A stretch of 64,000 nucleotides of DNA from the NCBI RefSeq assembly GCF_042445055.1, contig NZ_CP170339.1, positions 434,001 to 498,000 on the forward strand. The letters run 5' to 3'. The notes under the pieces are model-generated. The model had not been told where the DNA came from, did no database searches, and was given only the letters and a program-made list of their open reading frames with translations. The stretch comes from Falsihalocynthiibacter sp042445055 (lineage in GTDB: Bacteria; Pseudomonadota; Alphaproteobacteria; Rhodobacterales; Rhodobacteraceae). The translations under genes were made by a program, and so were the position numbers. This document shows positions 16,985 through 25,538 of this stretch, piece by piece (position 1 is the stretch's first letter; each line of letters begins with the position of its first letter).

Positions 16985-18544
16985 TTATGTATTCGTAGCG
17001 GCAAGATGCTGTGCAATCCAGCTTTCAAGCGACTGTTTCTGATCGGCGCAGAATCTGAGGCCGAGTTTGCTTCGCCGCCACAGGATGTCGTCGGCGTTGG
17101 TTGCATATTCTTTTTCGATCGCCCAGCGGACTTCTGCTTCGAAAAGCTCGTGGCCGAAGTCTTGTCCCAGTTCGCCAGAAAATATCTCTGACGCTTCCGT
17201 TCCATATGCCCGCACCAATCGTTCGCAGGTTTTGGAGCTTAGGTTTTTGTGTTGATCGTGGAGGGCGGCCACAAGGCTTGGTCCTCCATCAACAGGGAAA
17301 TCCCCACCAGGGAGCGGTTGGCTCGCTGTCCAATTCTCGGCGGTATTTGCAAGATGAGGGTTAAGCTTCGCCAGTGCGGCCTCGGCGAGTTTGCGATAGG
17401 TTGTGATCTTGCCGCCAAAGACATTTAACAACGGCGCGCCACCAGTTGTATCCAGCGAGAGCACATATTCACGCGTAGCGGCCGTCGCACTCTTGGCGCC
17501 GTCGTCATAGAGCGGCCTAACGCCAGAATACGTCCAGACGATATCTTCATGTGCGATAGACTTCTTGAAATACTCCCCAGCAAATGCACGCAAGTAATCG
17601 GACTCTTCTCGCGTACACTCCGCGGTATCTGGCGCGCCTTGGTGATCTTGATCTGTGGTGCCAATACAGGTGAAGTCGTCCTCGTACGGAATAGCAAAGA
17701 TGATGCGCCCGTCTGTGCCCTGAAAGAAATAGGCGCGGTCGTGGTCAAATATGCGCTTGGTTACAATGTGGCTCCCTCGGACCAATCGCACGCCTTCTTT
17801 TGAATCGCTTTCCACTGTGTTCTTGATCACATCCTCAACCCACGGGCCGCCAGCGTTCACCAATGCGCGTGCTTGATGTACCTCTGATCCGTTGGGGCCG
17901 GTCGTGTGGATTTCCCAAAGATCGCCGACGCGTTCGGCGTGTGTAACCTTGGTGCGCACCATGATGTCGGTGCCACGGGCCTCTGCATCACGGGCGTTCA
18001 GAACAACGAGGCGGGCGTCATCCACCCAGCAATCGGAATATTCGTAAGCGTGCTCAAACTTATCGACCAATGGCTCGCCCGCAGGGTCGACCTTAAGGTC
18101 CAGCTTGCGCGTTGCGGGCAAGATCTTTCGACCGCCCAAACTATCGTATAGAAACAGGCCCAGCCGGATGAGCCAAGCGGGGCGGCGCCCCTTCATCCAA
18201 GGCATAAACAAATCAAGCAAGTTAGAGGTCGGCGTTCCGCCCTCAAATCGCATCGACTCATGATACGGTAACACAAACCGCATTGGGCGGCTGATGTGGG
18301 GCATGGCGCGCAATAGGGTTTCGCGCTCGATGAGGGCTTCGCGCACCAATCGGAACTCGAAATACTCTAGATACCGCAAACCACCATGAAACAGTTTCGT
18401 ACTGGCGGAGGAAGTCGCGGAAGCCAAATCATTCATTTCGGCAAGCGCAACGTCCATGCCACGGCCCGCCGCGTCACGCGCGATACCACAGCCATTGATG
18501 CCGCCGCCAATAACGAAAATATCGTAGATCTTCTTTGCGGGCAT
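16985..18544 (-). CDS. glpD: Glycerol-3-phosphate dehydrogenase (FAD, quinone-linked)
   Basis: GlpD oxidises glycerol 3-phosphate to dihydroxyacetone phosphate at the inner membrane and passes electrons to quinone. The 519-aa protein begins with an FAD Rossmann motif (IFVIGGGINGCGIARDAAGR, residues 9-28). It has the family segment SSASTKLFHGGLRYLE, then VRLVRGSHIV, FAIPYEDDFTCIGTTD and VFGGKITTYRKLAE. A helical C-terminal DAO_C-type domain covers about 400-519. It is first gene of glpD-glpK. TTCG-rich repeats in the upstream gap resemble DeoR/GlpR operators but are not conclusive. Confidence 0.96.
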   Translation of the reverse strand: MPAKKIYDIFVIGGGINGCGIARDAAGRGMDVALAEMNDLASATSSASTKLFHGGLRYLEYFEFRLVREALIERETLLRAMPHISRPMRFVLPYHESMRFEGGTPTSNLLDLFMPWMKGRRPAWLIRLGLFLYDSLGGRKILPATRKLDLKVDPAGEPLVDKFEHAYEYSDCWVDDARLVVLNARDAEARGTDIMVRTKVTHAERVGDLWEIHTTGPNGSEVHQARALVNAGGPWVEDVIKNTVESDSKEGVRLVRGSHIVTKRIFDHDRAYFFQGTDGRIIFAIPYEDDFTCIGTTDQDHQGAPDTAECTREESDYLRAFAGEYFKKSIAHEDIVWTYSGVRPLYDDGAKSATAATREYVLSLDTTGGAPLLNVFGGKITTYRKLAEAALAKLNPHLANTAENWTASQPLPGGDFPVDGGPSLVAALHDQHKNLSSKTCERLVRAYGTEASEIFSGELGQDFGHELFEAEVRWAIEKEYATNADDILWRRSKLGLRFCADQKQSLESWIAQHLAATNT

Positions 18545-18850
18545 TTCATTGCGCCTTTCGTTTCTGTTCGCTTGTGGTCGTAGATGCTCGTATTTCGCGT
18601 ATTTGTCAATCTGAACAGAACATCGCGACCTTTGCGAATGGCGAATAATAACATGCCTTTGATGGGGTGGGCGTTCGCATTATGCACTAAAAATGTGACG
18701 CTTGAGGCACAGCGAATTGGATATATTCTCAATTTCCCACCAATATTGCCGTTTTTCGCATTGCCCCTAGCAAATAGCGGCCCAACGCCCTATTCCCTGC
18801 GCGAACGCGAGAACAGGGCGCCTGCGTGCCCAAACAGGCCGGAGTAATCC
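18545..18850. other. Divergent intergenic region, glpD / sulP
   Basis: This 306-nt gap must hold promoters for glpD (-) and the SulP operon (+). Near glpD, TTCG occurs at 18557 and 18567, one helical turn apart, and GCGAA repeats occur near 18633-18645. Such half-sites resemble those bound by DeoR-family GlpR proteins. An open frame on the + strand (18584-18847) has no recognisable protein character and is not called. Confidence 0.4.
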
Positions 18851-20353
18851 ATGAATCCAGATTTTGTTAACCGAATGCGCCAAGACTGGCTTGGGAATAT
18901 TCGTCCCGATCTTATGGCGGGGCTTGTTGTTGCGCTTGCACTAATCCCCGAGGCGATCGCCTTTTCGATTATCGCAGGCGTCGATCCCAAGGTTGGACTT
19001 TATGCAAGTTTCTCGATTGCGGTGATTACCGCCATTACGGGCGGACGTCCGGGGATGATCTCGGCTGCAACGGCTGCGACGGCGGTGCTTATGGTGACGC
19101 TGGTTAAGGATCACGGGCTTGAGTACTTGCTGGCGACCACAGTTCTTGCGGGTCTGTTGCAGATTCTGGCGGGGATGCTGAAACTTGGGAGCGTTATGCG
19201 CTTTGTGTCCAAGTCGGTCATGACCGGCTTTGTGAACGCGCTCGCGATTCTGATTTTCCTTGCGCAGCTGCCAGAGCTTGACCCATCTACCGCAGGTGTG
19301 AACACGATGACCTATGTGCTCGTTGCGGCGGGTCTGGGGATTATCTATCTGTTCCCGTACATCACAAAGGCCATTCCTTCACCGCTGGTCACAATTGTTG
19401 TGCTGACGGCGCTTACTTTGATGCTGGGTATTGATGTTCGTACGGTTGGTGACATGGGTGCGCTTCCGGATACGCTCCCGGTATTCCTTATTCCCAATAT
19501 TCCGCTCACGTTTGAAACCTTGCAGATCATTTTCCCAGTTGCTGCGGCGATTGCGGTCGTGGGCCTACTTGAGAGTTTGATGACCGCGCAGTTGGTTGAT
19601 GATCTGACCGACACCGTGTCCGACAAAAATCAAGAGTGCATCGGTCAGGGCCTTGCGAATACGGCGACGGGCTTTATCGGCGGTATGGCCGGTTGTGCGA
19701 TGATCGGGCAGTCGATGATAAACGTAAAATCCGGTGGCCGTGGGCGTTTGTCCTGCTTCTCCGCAGGTGTGTTCTTGTTGATCCTGATCGTAGGGCTTGG
19801 TGATTGGGTTGCTCGCATTCCGATGCCTGCACTGGTTGCGATCATGATCATGGTTTCCATCGGTACATTCAGCTGGTCCAGCATCAGCAACCTTCGCGAA
19901 CATCCGCGCGCAAGCTCGATTGTTATGCTCGCGACGGTGTGTGTGACGGTCTTTTCTCATAATCTTGCGCTGGGCGTTCTTACGGGGGTTCTGTTGTCGG
20001 GTATCTTCTTTGCTTGGAAAATCGCGGCGGTGTTCCGCGTGACCTCGGAGCTAAAAGAAGGCGGTCGCGAACGGGCATATATGGTTAAGGGGCAGCTTTT
20101 CTTTGCAACCGCGCCAGATTTGGCCGGAGCATTTGATTTCGGCGAAGTGCTGGAGCGTGTGACAATTGACGTCAGCCATGCGCACATTTGGGATATTTCA
20201 TCTGTCGCCGCATTGGATATGGTGGTCCTCAAGTTCCGTCGCGAAGGCGCAGAGGTCGAGTTGATCGGCATGAACGAGGCGAGCGAAACCCTGATGGGGC
20301 GCTTGTCCGAGCATGACAAACCCGGCGCGCTTGAGCGCATGATGAGCCACTAG
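18851..20353 (+). CDS. SulP-family inorganic anion transporter with STAS domain
   Basis: A 500-aa inner-membrane anion permease. About ten or more hydrophobic segments run from residue 18 to about 400. The SulP opening (DLMAGLVVALALIPEAIAFS, then IIAGVDPKVGLYASF) is clear, and a shortened STAS domain is at the C-terminus (about 415-495; FDFGEVLERVTIDVSHAHIW, DISSVAALDMVVLKFR). Members carry sulfate, bicarbonate or other anions; the substrate cannot be read from sequence. It is followed after 12 nt by a universal stress protein, and a carbonic anhydrase lies 2.5 kb away, so bicarbonate is a reasonable guess. GGAG lies 7 nt before the ATG. Confidence 0.9.
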   Translation: MNPDFVNRMRQDWLGNIRPDLMAGLVVALALIPEAIAFSIIAGVDPKVGLYASFSIAVITAITGGRPGMISAATAATAVLMVTLVKDHGLEYLLATTVLAGLLQILAGMLKLGSVMRFVSKSVMTGFVNALAILIFLAQLPELDPSTAGVNTMTYVLVAAGLGIIYLFPYITKAIPSPLVTIVVLTALTLMLGIDVRTVGDMGALPDTLPVFLIPNIPLTFETLQIIFPVAAAIAVVGLLESLMTAQLVDDLTDTVSDKNQECIGQGLANTATGFIGGMAGCAMIGQSMINVKSGGRGRLSCFSAGVFLLILIVGLGDWVARIPMPALVAIMIMVSIGTFSWSSISNLREHPRASSIVMLATVCVTVFSHNLALGVLTGVLLSGIFFAWKIAAVFRVTSELKEGGRERAYMVKGQLFFATAPDLAGAFDFGEVLERVTIDVSHAHIWDISSVAALDMVVLKFRREGAEVELIGMNEASETLMGRLSEHDKPGALERMMSH

Positions 20354-20365
20354 GGAGACTATAGT

Positions 20366-21214
20366 ATGTCAAAGATTATCGCATTGGTGGATGGCTCGAT
20401 TTATTCCGAGAGCGTTTGCGACCACGCCGCGTGGATTGCAACCCGTAAGGGATCATCGGTTGAAGTTCTGCATGTACTCGGTCGCCGCGAAGGTGGTTCG
20501 CAGAACCTGTCGGGGAACCTCGGCCTTGGGGCGCGTACCAAGTTGATGGAAGAGCTGGCAGAGCTTGATGAGAAGAAGTCCAAGCTCAACATTCAGCGCG
20601 GACGCGCCATTCTGGAAGACGCAGAAGCACGCCTTCGCACCGATGGAGTGAAAGAAGTAGAGACCCGTTTGCGCAACGGTGACCTGATGGAAGAGCTTCA
20701 CGCAGTAGAAGAAGATGCCGATTTGGTCGTGATCGGCAAGCGCGGAGAGGCGGCTGATTTCGCGCGGTTGCACCTTGGCTCAAACGTAGAGCGCGCCGTT
20801 CGCACAAGTAAGAAGCCGGTCCTCGTGACATCGCGGGCATTCCGGCCGATTGAAACCTTCCTGATCGCATATGACGGCGGCAAGAGTGCAATTAAAGCAG
20901 TTGAGCACGTCGCCAAGAGCAAGGTTTTTGCTGGCCTGAAATGCAAGATGATCTTTGCGGGCGTGGATTCGCCAGATAATCGCAAGATCCTTGAGCAGGG
21001 CAAGGCAATCCTTACCCAAGCTGGCTATGAGGTTGATGCACAGATCATTGACGAGCAGCCCGAGATCGCCATCCTCGAGACAATCGAGATGGAAGATATC
21101 GATATGCTGATGATGGGGGCCTATAGCCACTCGCGCATTCGCAGCCTGTTTATCGGATCAACCACTTCCGAGATGATACGCGCCTGTTTGGTGCCCTTGT
21201 TGATGTTCCGTTAG
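20366..21214 (+). CDS. Universal stress protein with two UspA domains
   Basis: A 282-aa cytoplasmic protein made of tandem Usp domains. Domain 1 (about 1-145) starts MSKIIALVDGSIYSESVCDH and includes ADLVVIGKRGEAADFARLHL with GSNVERAVRTSKKPVLVT, an ATP-binding G-x2-G-x9-G(S/T)-like loop. Domain 2 (about 155-282) starts FLIAYDGGKSAIKAVEH and ends DMLMMGAYSHSRIRSLFIGS with TTSEMIRACLVPLLMFR, also loop-like. It lies 12 nt after the SulP gene with GGGAG ahead of the ATG, so it is probably translated from the same message and may sense or regulate the transporter's state. Confidence 0.9.
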   Translation: MSKIIALVDGSIYSESVCDHAAWIATRKGSSVEVLHVLGRREGGSQNLSGNLGLGARTKLMEELAELDEKKSKLNIQRGRAILEDAEARLRTDGVKEVETRLRNGDLMEELHAVEEDADLVVIGKRGEAADFARLHLGSNVERAVRTSKKPVLVTSRAFRPIETFLIAYDGGKSAIKAVEHVAKSKVFAGLKCKMIFAGVDSPDNRKILEQGKAILTQAGYEVDAQIIDEQPEIAILETIEMEDIDMLMMGAYSHSRIRSLFIGSTTSEMIRACLVPLLMFR

Positions 21215-21343
21215 CGGTTTTCGGCACATATTCAGAGATGTGATGGCCGGACCCACAAAATAAACGTCGGCCTCTCTTTAACTGTTGCGCGGGATGCGTT
21301 ATGCGGTGCGCTGTCTTTTGGACAGTAACGAAGGAGTTCCCAG

Positions 21344-22366
21344 ATGGGATATAAGATCGTCGTCGTTGGTGCTACGGGTAACGTAGGCCGCGAAATGCTA
21401 AACATTTTGGCCGAGCGCCAGTTCCCCGTTGATGAAATTGTCGCTCTTGCGAGCCGCAGATCAATTGGTACGGAAGTTACGTTTGGTGAAACGACGCTTA
21501 AGACCAAGGACCTAGATACGTTCAATTTCGAAGGCTGGGACATCGCGCTTTTCGCTGTGGGTTCCGAAGCAACTTCGAAATACGCGCCGATTGCTGCCAA
21601 GGCCGGTTGCCTCGTGATCGATAACTCTTCGCTGTATCGCTATGATCCGAAGGTTCCGTTGATCGTTCCAGAGGTTAACCCCGATGCAATCGACGGCTAT
21701 CGCAACAAAATGATCATCGCGAACCCGAACTGCTCGACCGCTCAGATGGTTGTGGCACTTAAGCCTTTGCATGATCGCGCGCGGATCAAGCGCGTCGTTG
21801 TCAGCACTTACCAATCTGTTTCAGGTTCCGGTAAAGAAGCAATTGATGAGCTGTGGGATCAAACCAAAGGTATGTATGTGCCGGGTCAGGAAGTAGCACC
21901 CAAGGTTTACCCAAAGCAGATCGCGTTCAACGTGATTCCGCATATTGATGTGTTCCTCGATGATGGCTCTACGAAAGAAGAGTGGAAAATGGTCGCCGAG
22001 ACCAAGAAGATCATTGATCCAGCCATCAAAGTAACCGCAACCTGTGTGCGCGTTCCTGTATTTGTTGGCCACTCTGAAGCGCTTAACATCGAGTTCGAAG
22101 ATTTCGTTGACGAAGACGAAGTTCGCGACATCCTCCGCGAGGCGCCTGGTGTAATGGTGATCGATAAGCGCGAGGACGGTGGCTATGTGACACCAGTTGA
22201 GTGTGTCGGCGATTTCGCGACATTCATCTCGCGTATCCGTCAGGACAGCACGATCGAAAACGGCATCAACCTCTGGTGCGTTTCCGATAACCTGCGCAAA
22301 GGTGCGGCACTGAACGCGGTTCAGATCGCCGAACTTTATGGCCGTCGGATCCTGCAACAAGGCTAG
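21344..22366 (+). CDS. asd: Aspartate-semialdehyde dehydrogenase
   Basis: Asd reduces aspartyl phosphate to aspartate semialdehyde with NADPH, a shared step toward lysine, diaminopimelate, methionine and threonine. The 340-aa protein has an N-terminal NADP-binding motif (VVVGATGNVGREML, about 6-19), the active-site Cys130 in IIANPNCSTAQMV, and the substrate/catalytic segment CVRVPVFVGHSEALNIEFE with the His. Length and motifs fit the standard enzyme. AAGGAG lies 7 nt before the ATG. It stands alone, with a terminator at 22387-22413. Confidence 0.97.
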   Translation: MGYKIVVVGATGNVGREMLNILAERQFPVDEIVALASRRSIGTEVTFGETTLKTKDLDTFNFEGWDIALFAVGSEATSKYAPIAAKAGCLVIDNSSLYRYDPKVPLIVPEVNPDAIDGYRNKMIIANPNCSTAQMVVALKPLHDRARIKRVVVSTYQSVSGSGKEAIDELWDQTKGMYVPGQEVAPKVYPKQIAFNVIPHIDVFLDDGSTKEEWKMVAETKKIIDPAIKVTATCVRVPVFVGHSEALNIEFEDFVDEDEVRDILREAPGVMVIDKREDGGYVTPVECVGDFATFISRIRQDSTIENGINLWCVSDNLRKGAALNAVQIAELYGRRILQQG

Positions 22367-22386
22367 GTCCTGTTGAACCAACAAAG

Positions 22387-22413
22387 AGGGCTCAGCTTCG
22401 GCTGGGCCCTTTT
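22387..22413 (+). terminator. Rho-independent terminator after asd
   Basis: A 10-bp stem (arms 22387-22396 and 22401-22410, one G-U pair) with a TTCG tetraloop is followed by TTTTCTTTT. It lies 21 nt after the asd stop. Confidence 0.88.
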
Positions 22414-22704
22414 CTTTTGCGCGTTAAGTCGTTGTTTACTTGATTCTTATTTAAGGTTTCACACGCGACAGGCGGATAGATTGGCGTGCGACCACGCTGA
22501 TTGCGTCGACTTTTGAGCAGAAAGTGGCGCAAACGGGTATATAACGCGCTGTTTTATCAAAACTTTTATCCAAACGTATACTGACGGCTAGGCTCTCCAT
22601 GCGCTTGGAGCTTGAATTAGCCCTTTGCGCGCTCGTTTTTTAGTAATCACTGGGTAACACTGGTTAGCGAGAACTTAATCATTGACCTCAACAGGAGATA
22701 CAAA
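22414..22704. other. Intergenic region between asd and a 63-aa gene
   Basis: About 290 nt with no recognisable coding sequence. A CtrA-like site lies at 22664-22678, and AGGAG just before 22705 is the ribosome site of the small gene. The length would allow a small RNA, but no strong hairpin-plus-T-run was seen inside it. Confidence 0.5.
22664..22678 (+). promoter_or_regulatory. CtrA-like site upstream of a 63-aa gene
   Basis: TTAG-N7-TTAA on the + strand, one base from the CtrA consensus and of the same form as the site before flgE. It ends 27 nt before the start codon, so it could overlap the promoter or transcription start. Inferred from sequence only. Confidence 0.4.
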
Positions 22705-22896
22705 ATGACTAACGCTAGCCTTCTTGAAAAAGCCCGCGCAAACCGTACTGCTGCTCTTGAATCCCTCAAGGGAGAGCGAGCTCGTCAGAAATCTCGTGCG
22801 ATGTTCCACACGATCCGAACAGCGAAGCCAACCGAGGATCTTCTTGGCGCATTTGGCAAACCTGCCCACGTCGAAGATGTTCGGTTGGCCGCCTAG
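22705..22896 (+). CDS. Uncharacterised 63-aa basic protein
   Basis: A small protein of unknown function. The N-terminal half is strongly helical and charged (LLEKARANRTAALESLKGER), followed by a basic patch (ARQKSRAMFHTIRTAK) and a less charged tail (EDLLGAFGKPAHVEDVRLAA). No signal peptide, membrane segment or Cys. AGGAG lies 8 nt before the ATG, a better ribosome site than expected by chance, which supports real translation. The stop nearly touches the converging carbonic anhydrase gene. A CtrA-like site precedes it. Confidence 0.55.
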   Translation: MTNASLLEKARANRTAALESLKGERARQKSRAMFHTIRTAKPTEDLLGAFGKPAHVEDVRLAA

Positions 22897-22897
22897 A

Positions 22898-23548
22898 TCA
22901 GATCTTGTCAAATCGGGCAGTTTTGGCGTTGTAATACTCCAACCCACCGTTCCCGATATCAGTCCACAAGCCGTGCAGGCTTAGGTTGTCCTTCTCGACC
23001 CGCTCGCGAATGAATGGGAACGTCATCAGATTTTCGAGCGAGACAATAACGGATTGATGCTCAAGAGCTGTCTTGCGTTCTTTCTCGTCGGTAATATCGG
23101 CAACGCGATCAAATCCGGGGCGCAGAATGTCCATCCAACGACCAACAAAGCTGGACTTTTCTTCGAGTTCGGGGGCCGTGCCGGAACACATATCGTGGCA
23201 ACCCTGAACGCCACCACAGCCAGAATGGCCCAGCACAACCAAATTCGTAACGTGAAGTGCTGTGACGGCGTATTCAATCGCGGCCGAAGTGCCGTGGATA
23301 TCACCATCGGGTTTATAGGGTGGCACAAGGCTGGCGATATTGCGGTGAATAAAGAACTCGCCTTCGTCGGCTCCGAAAATGGATGTAACGTGTACACGGC
23401 TGTCGCAACAGGAAATGATCATCGCGCGTGGGCGCTGGCCCTCGTCGGCAAGTCGCTTATACCAAACCTTGTTTTCGGCAAAGGTCGTGGCTTTCCAGCC
23501 CTGATACCGCTGCACGAGATAGGACGGTAATGGTTTAGCGTGTTCCAT
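22898..23548 (-). CDS. Beta-class carbonic anhydrase
   Basis: Interconverts CO2 and bicarbonate in the cytoplasm. The 216-aa protein has the beta-class zinc ligands: C47 and the dyad D49/R51 in ISCCDSRVHV, and H108/C111 in VLGHSGCGGVQG. A conserved segment HRNIASLVPPY and TSAAIEYAV are also family-typical. The start at 23548 is preferred over an in-frame start 24 nt upstream because AAGGAAAC lies just before it. The neighbouring SulP-Usp operon 1.7 kb away could supply bicarbonate, but no operon link exists. Confidence 0.93.
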   Translation of the reverse strand: MEHAKPLPSYLVQRYQGWKATTFAENKVWYKRLADEGQRPRAMIISCCDSRVHVTSIFGADEGEFFIHRNIASLVPPYKPDGDIHGTSAAIEYAVTALHVTNLVVLGHSGCGGVQGCHDMCSGTAPELEEKSSFVGRWMDILRPGFDRVADITDEKERKTALEHQSVIVSLENLMTFPFIRERVEKDNLSLHGLWTDIGNGGLEYYNAKTARFDKI

Positions 23549-23699
23549 GATGTTTCCTTCTGTCGGTTTCAATGTGTTCTAGGGCGCATTTATCTGAAAT
23601 TCGAGAGATATTTTCGTGCCCACAGTAAACTCTTTGTAAGGGTGCAGATTTAAATACGAATTTGCCGTGGGGGCAATAATTAAACCGGAGGGTGTGGTT

Positions 23700-24080
23700 T
23701 TGGGTGAAAAGGTTGATCTTCGACCTGAGGAATGTGTTCGACTTAATCCAAGTCGTTTAACTGAGTTGTATGTTGAATTGGGCCATCGCGCCGCAGAGAA
23801 CGTTATCGGCCGCGCAATGGAAGAGCTTGCGGTGCGGCTCGGAGAGATTGAGGCTGCCTATTGGGAGAGTGATTTTGCCCAAGTTGGTAAGCGCGCGCGG
23901 AGTATTATTGCGATTGCGGATCAAGTCGGCCTGAACGGTCTGTCCCTCGCTGCGCGTCACGTCACAGTGACCGCCAAGCAGGACGCGCCGACAGCGATTG
24001 CCGCAACGGTCGCCAGACTTGTTCGAATGGGCGACAATTCACTGACAGCCGTTTGGGATGCACGGGATATGTCAGTTTAA
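23700..24080 (+). CDS. Uncharacterised helical 126-aa protein (HPt-like?)
   Basis: Not recognised. The product is almost entirely helix-forming (ECVRLNPSRLTELYVELGHR, then NVIGRAMEELAVRLGEIEAA and ADQVGLNGLSLAARHVT), without signal peptide or membrane segments. The size and helix pattern faintly recall histidine phosphotransfer domains, but no clear H-x-x-K-G motif is present; GLNGLSLAARHV is the nearest stretch. Start is probably TTG at 23700, because GGAGGG ends 7 nt before it; an upstream GTG at 23667 has no ribosome site. Stands alone on its strand before the aminopeptidase. Confidence 0.6.
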   Translation: MGEKVDLRPEECVRLNPSRLTELYVELGHRAAENVIGRAMEELAVRLGEIEAAYWESDFAQVGKRARSIIAIADQVGLNGLSLAARHVTVTAKQDAPTAIAATVARLVRMGDNSLTAVWDARDMSV

Positions 24081-24152
24081 TACAAGTATGCTCTTGCGAC
24101 GAGGAATGGGAAGATTAGTCTAGGCGCAACACTCTCTAACACAGGCGAGCCG

Positions 24153-25538
24153 ATGTCATTGAAATTTGCGTCCCAGTCCCAGAAATCTATTCCGCTCTAT
24201 GTTCTAGAGAATGAAGAGTGTGAGGAATTTCTTATCACTTTACCCGAGCAGGCGCGCGTTTGGGCGTCTGCGCAGGGGTTCTCTGGCGGTCTAGGGTCTT
24301 TTTGTGTGCTGCCTTCTGCGGAGGGTGGTATTTCAGGCGTATTAGTGGGCTATGGGGATGCCGCGGCCCGTGCACGCGGACGGTTCCATTTGGCGGGTAT
24401 AGCGCCGAACCTTCCCAAAGAGAATTATCACGTCGCACGAGCCCCGAAGTCGTTCGATTTTGATGCGGAGGCGTTGGGTTGGCTCTTGGCGGGATACACA
24501 TTTGATCGGTACCGCACGCAGACGACCTGTGAGGCGCGGCTTGTTGCTCCTGATGAAGTGGATGCGAGCCGCCTAGAAGTGATCGCCGAGGGCGAAGCAT
24601 TGACGCGTAATCTTATCAATACGCCGACATCGGACATGGGGCCTGACAAGCTACAGGAAGCGTTCTTTGCGCTGGCCGAGAAACATTACGCCAAGGCAAG
24701 CGCCATCGTCGGTGACGAACTTCTGGAGCAGAACTTCGAGATGATCCACACCGTTGGTCGCGCCTCTGCGCAAGCGCCGCGATTGCTTGAAATGCGTTGG
24801 GGTGGGCGAGGCCCCAAACTAACCTTGGTAGGCAAGGGCGTGTGTTTTGATACGGGTGGATTGAACCTCAAACCGGGCGCTTCAATGGCGTTGATGAAGA
24901 AGGATATGGGCGGTTCGGCGGCGGTTCTTGGCTTGGCGCATATGATTATGGCGCTAGAATTGCCGATACAGCTCCGCGTTCTGGTGCCTGCAGTTGAGAA
25001 TGCGATTGATGGTTCAGCGTTTCGGCCGAGTGACATCCTGAAATCGCGTAAAGGATTGACCGTTGAGGTTAACAACACCGACGCCGAAGGGCGGCTTGTT
25101 CTGGCGGATGCGCTGGCGTTGGCGGATGAGGAAGAAACGGATCTGGTTATCTCGATGGCCACATTGACGGGCGCTGCGCGGGTTGCTGTTGGGCCTGATT
25201 TGGCGCCGTATTTCACCGATGACGCGGGTACCGTATCCGCGCTTGAGGCTGCGGCGGCGAAGGTCGCCGATCCGGTTTGGCGTATGCCGTTTCATACACC
25301 TTATGATGCGCTGATCGAGCCGGGGATTGCCGATTTGGATAACGCGCCCAAGGGCGGTTTTGCGGGCGCGATTACCGCTGCTTTGTTCTTGCGCCGTTTT
25401 GTTACCGAAGCGCCGCGTTACGTTCATTTTGACATCTATGGTTGGCAGCCTACCGCTGCGCCAGCACGTCCCAAAGGTGGCGTAGGGCAGGGAACGCGGG
25501 CAATTCTGGATGCGCTGCCGGAAATTCTCAAACTGTGA
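24153..25538 (+). CDS. M17 leucyl aminopeptidase-family metallopeptidase
   Basis: A 461-aa cytosolic aminopeptidase. All M17 metal and catalytic residues are visible: K228 and D233 in VGKGVCFDTGGLNLKP, K240, D251 in MKKDMGGSAAV, and D310/E312/R314 in NNTDAEGRLVLADAL. The N-terminal non-catalytic domain is short (about 1-130). Its stop overlaps the GTG start of an NlpC/P60 hydrolase by 4 nt (GTGA). That pairing suggests joint processing of cell-wall peptides, although peptide breakdown in general is equally possible. Confidence 0.93.
   Translation: MSLKFASQSQKSIPLYVLENEECEEFLITLPEQARVWASAQGFSGGLGSFCVLPSAEGGISGVLVGYGDAAARARGRFHLAGIAPNLPKENYHVARAPKSFDFDAEALGWLLAGYTFDRYRTQTTCEARLVAPDEVDASRLEVIAEGEALTRNLINTPTSDMGPDKLQEAFFALAEKHYAKASAIVGDELLEQNFEMIHTVGRASAQAPRLLEMRWGGRGPKLTLVGKGVCFDTGGLNLKPGASMALMKKDMGGSAAVLGLAHMIMALELPIQLRVLVPAVENAIDGSAFRPSDILKSRKGLTVEVNNTDAEGRLVLADALALADEEETDLVISMATLTGAARVAVGPDLAPYFTDDAGTVSALEAAAAKVADPVWRMPFHTPYDALIEPGIADLDNAPKGGFAGAITAALFLRRFVTEAPRYVHFDIYGWQPTAAPARPKGGVGQGTRAILDALPEILKL

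Noticed and set aside
18584..18847. 87-codon open frame between glpD and sulP
   Set aside because: No ribosome site, no plausible protein character, and it overlaps the sulP ribosome-binding region.
22414..22660. Possible small RNA gene after asd
   Set aside because: No convincing promoter plus terminator hairpin pair was seen; only weak imperfect hairpins.
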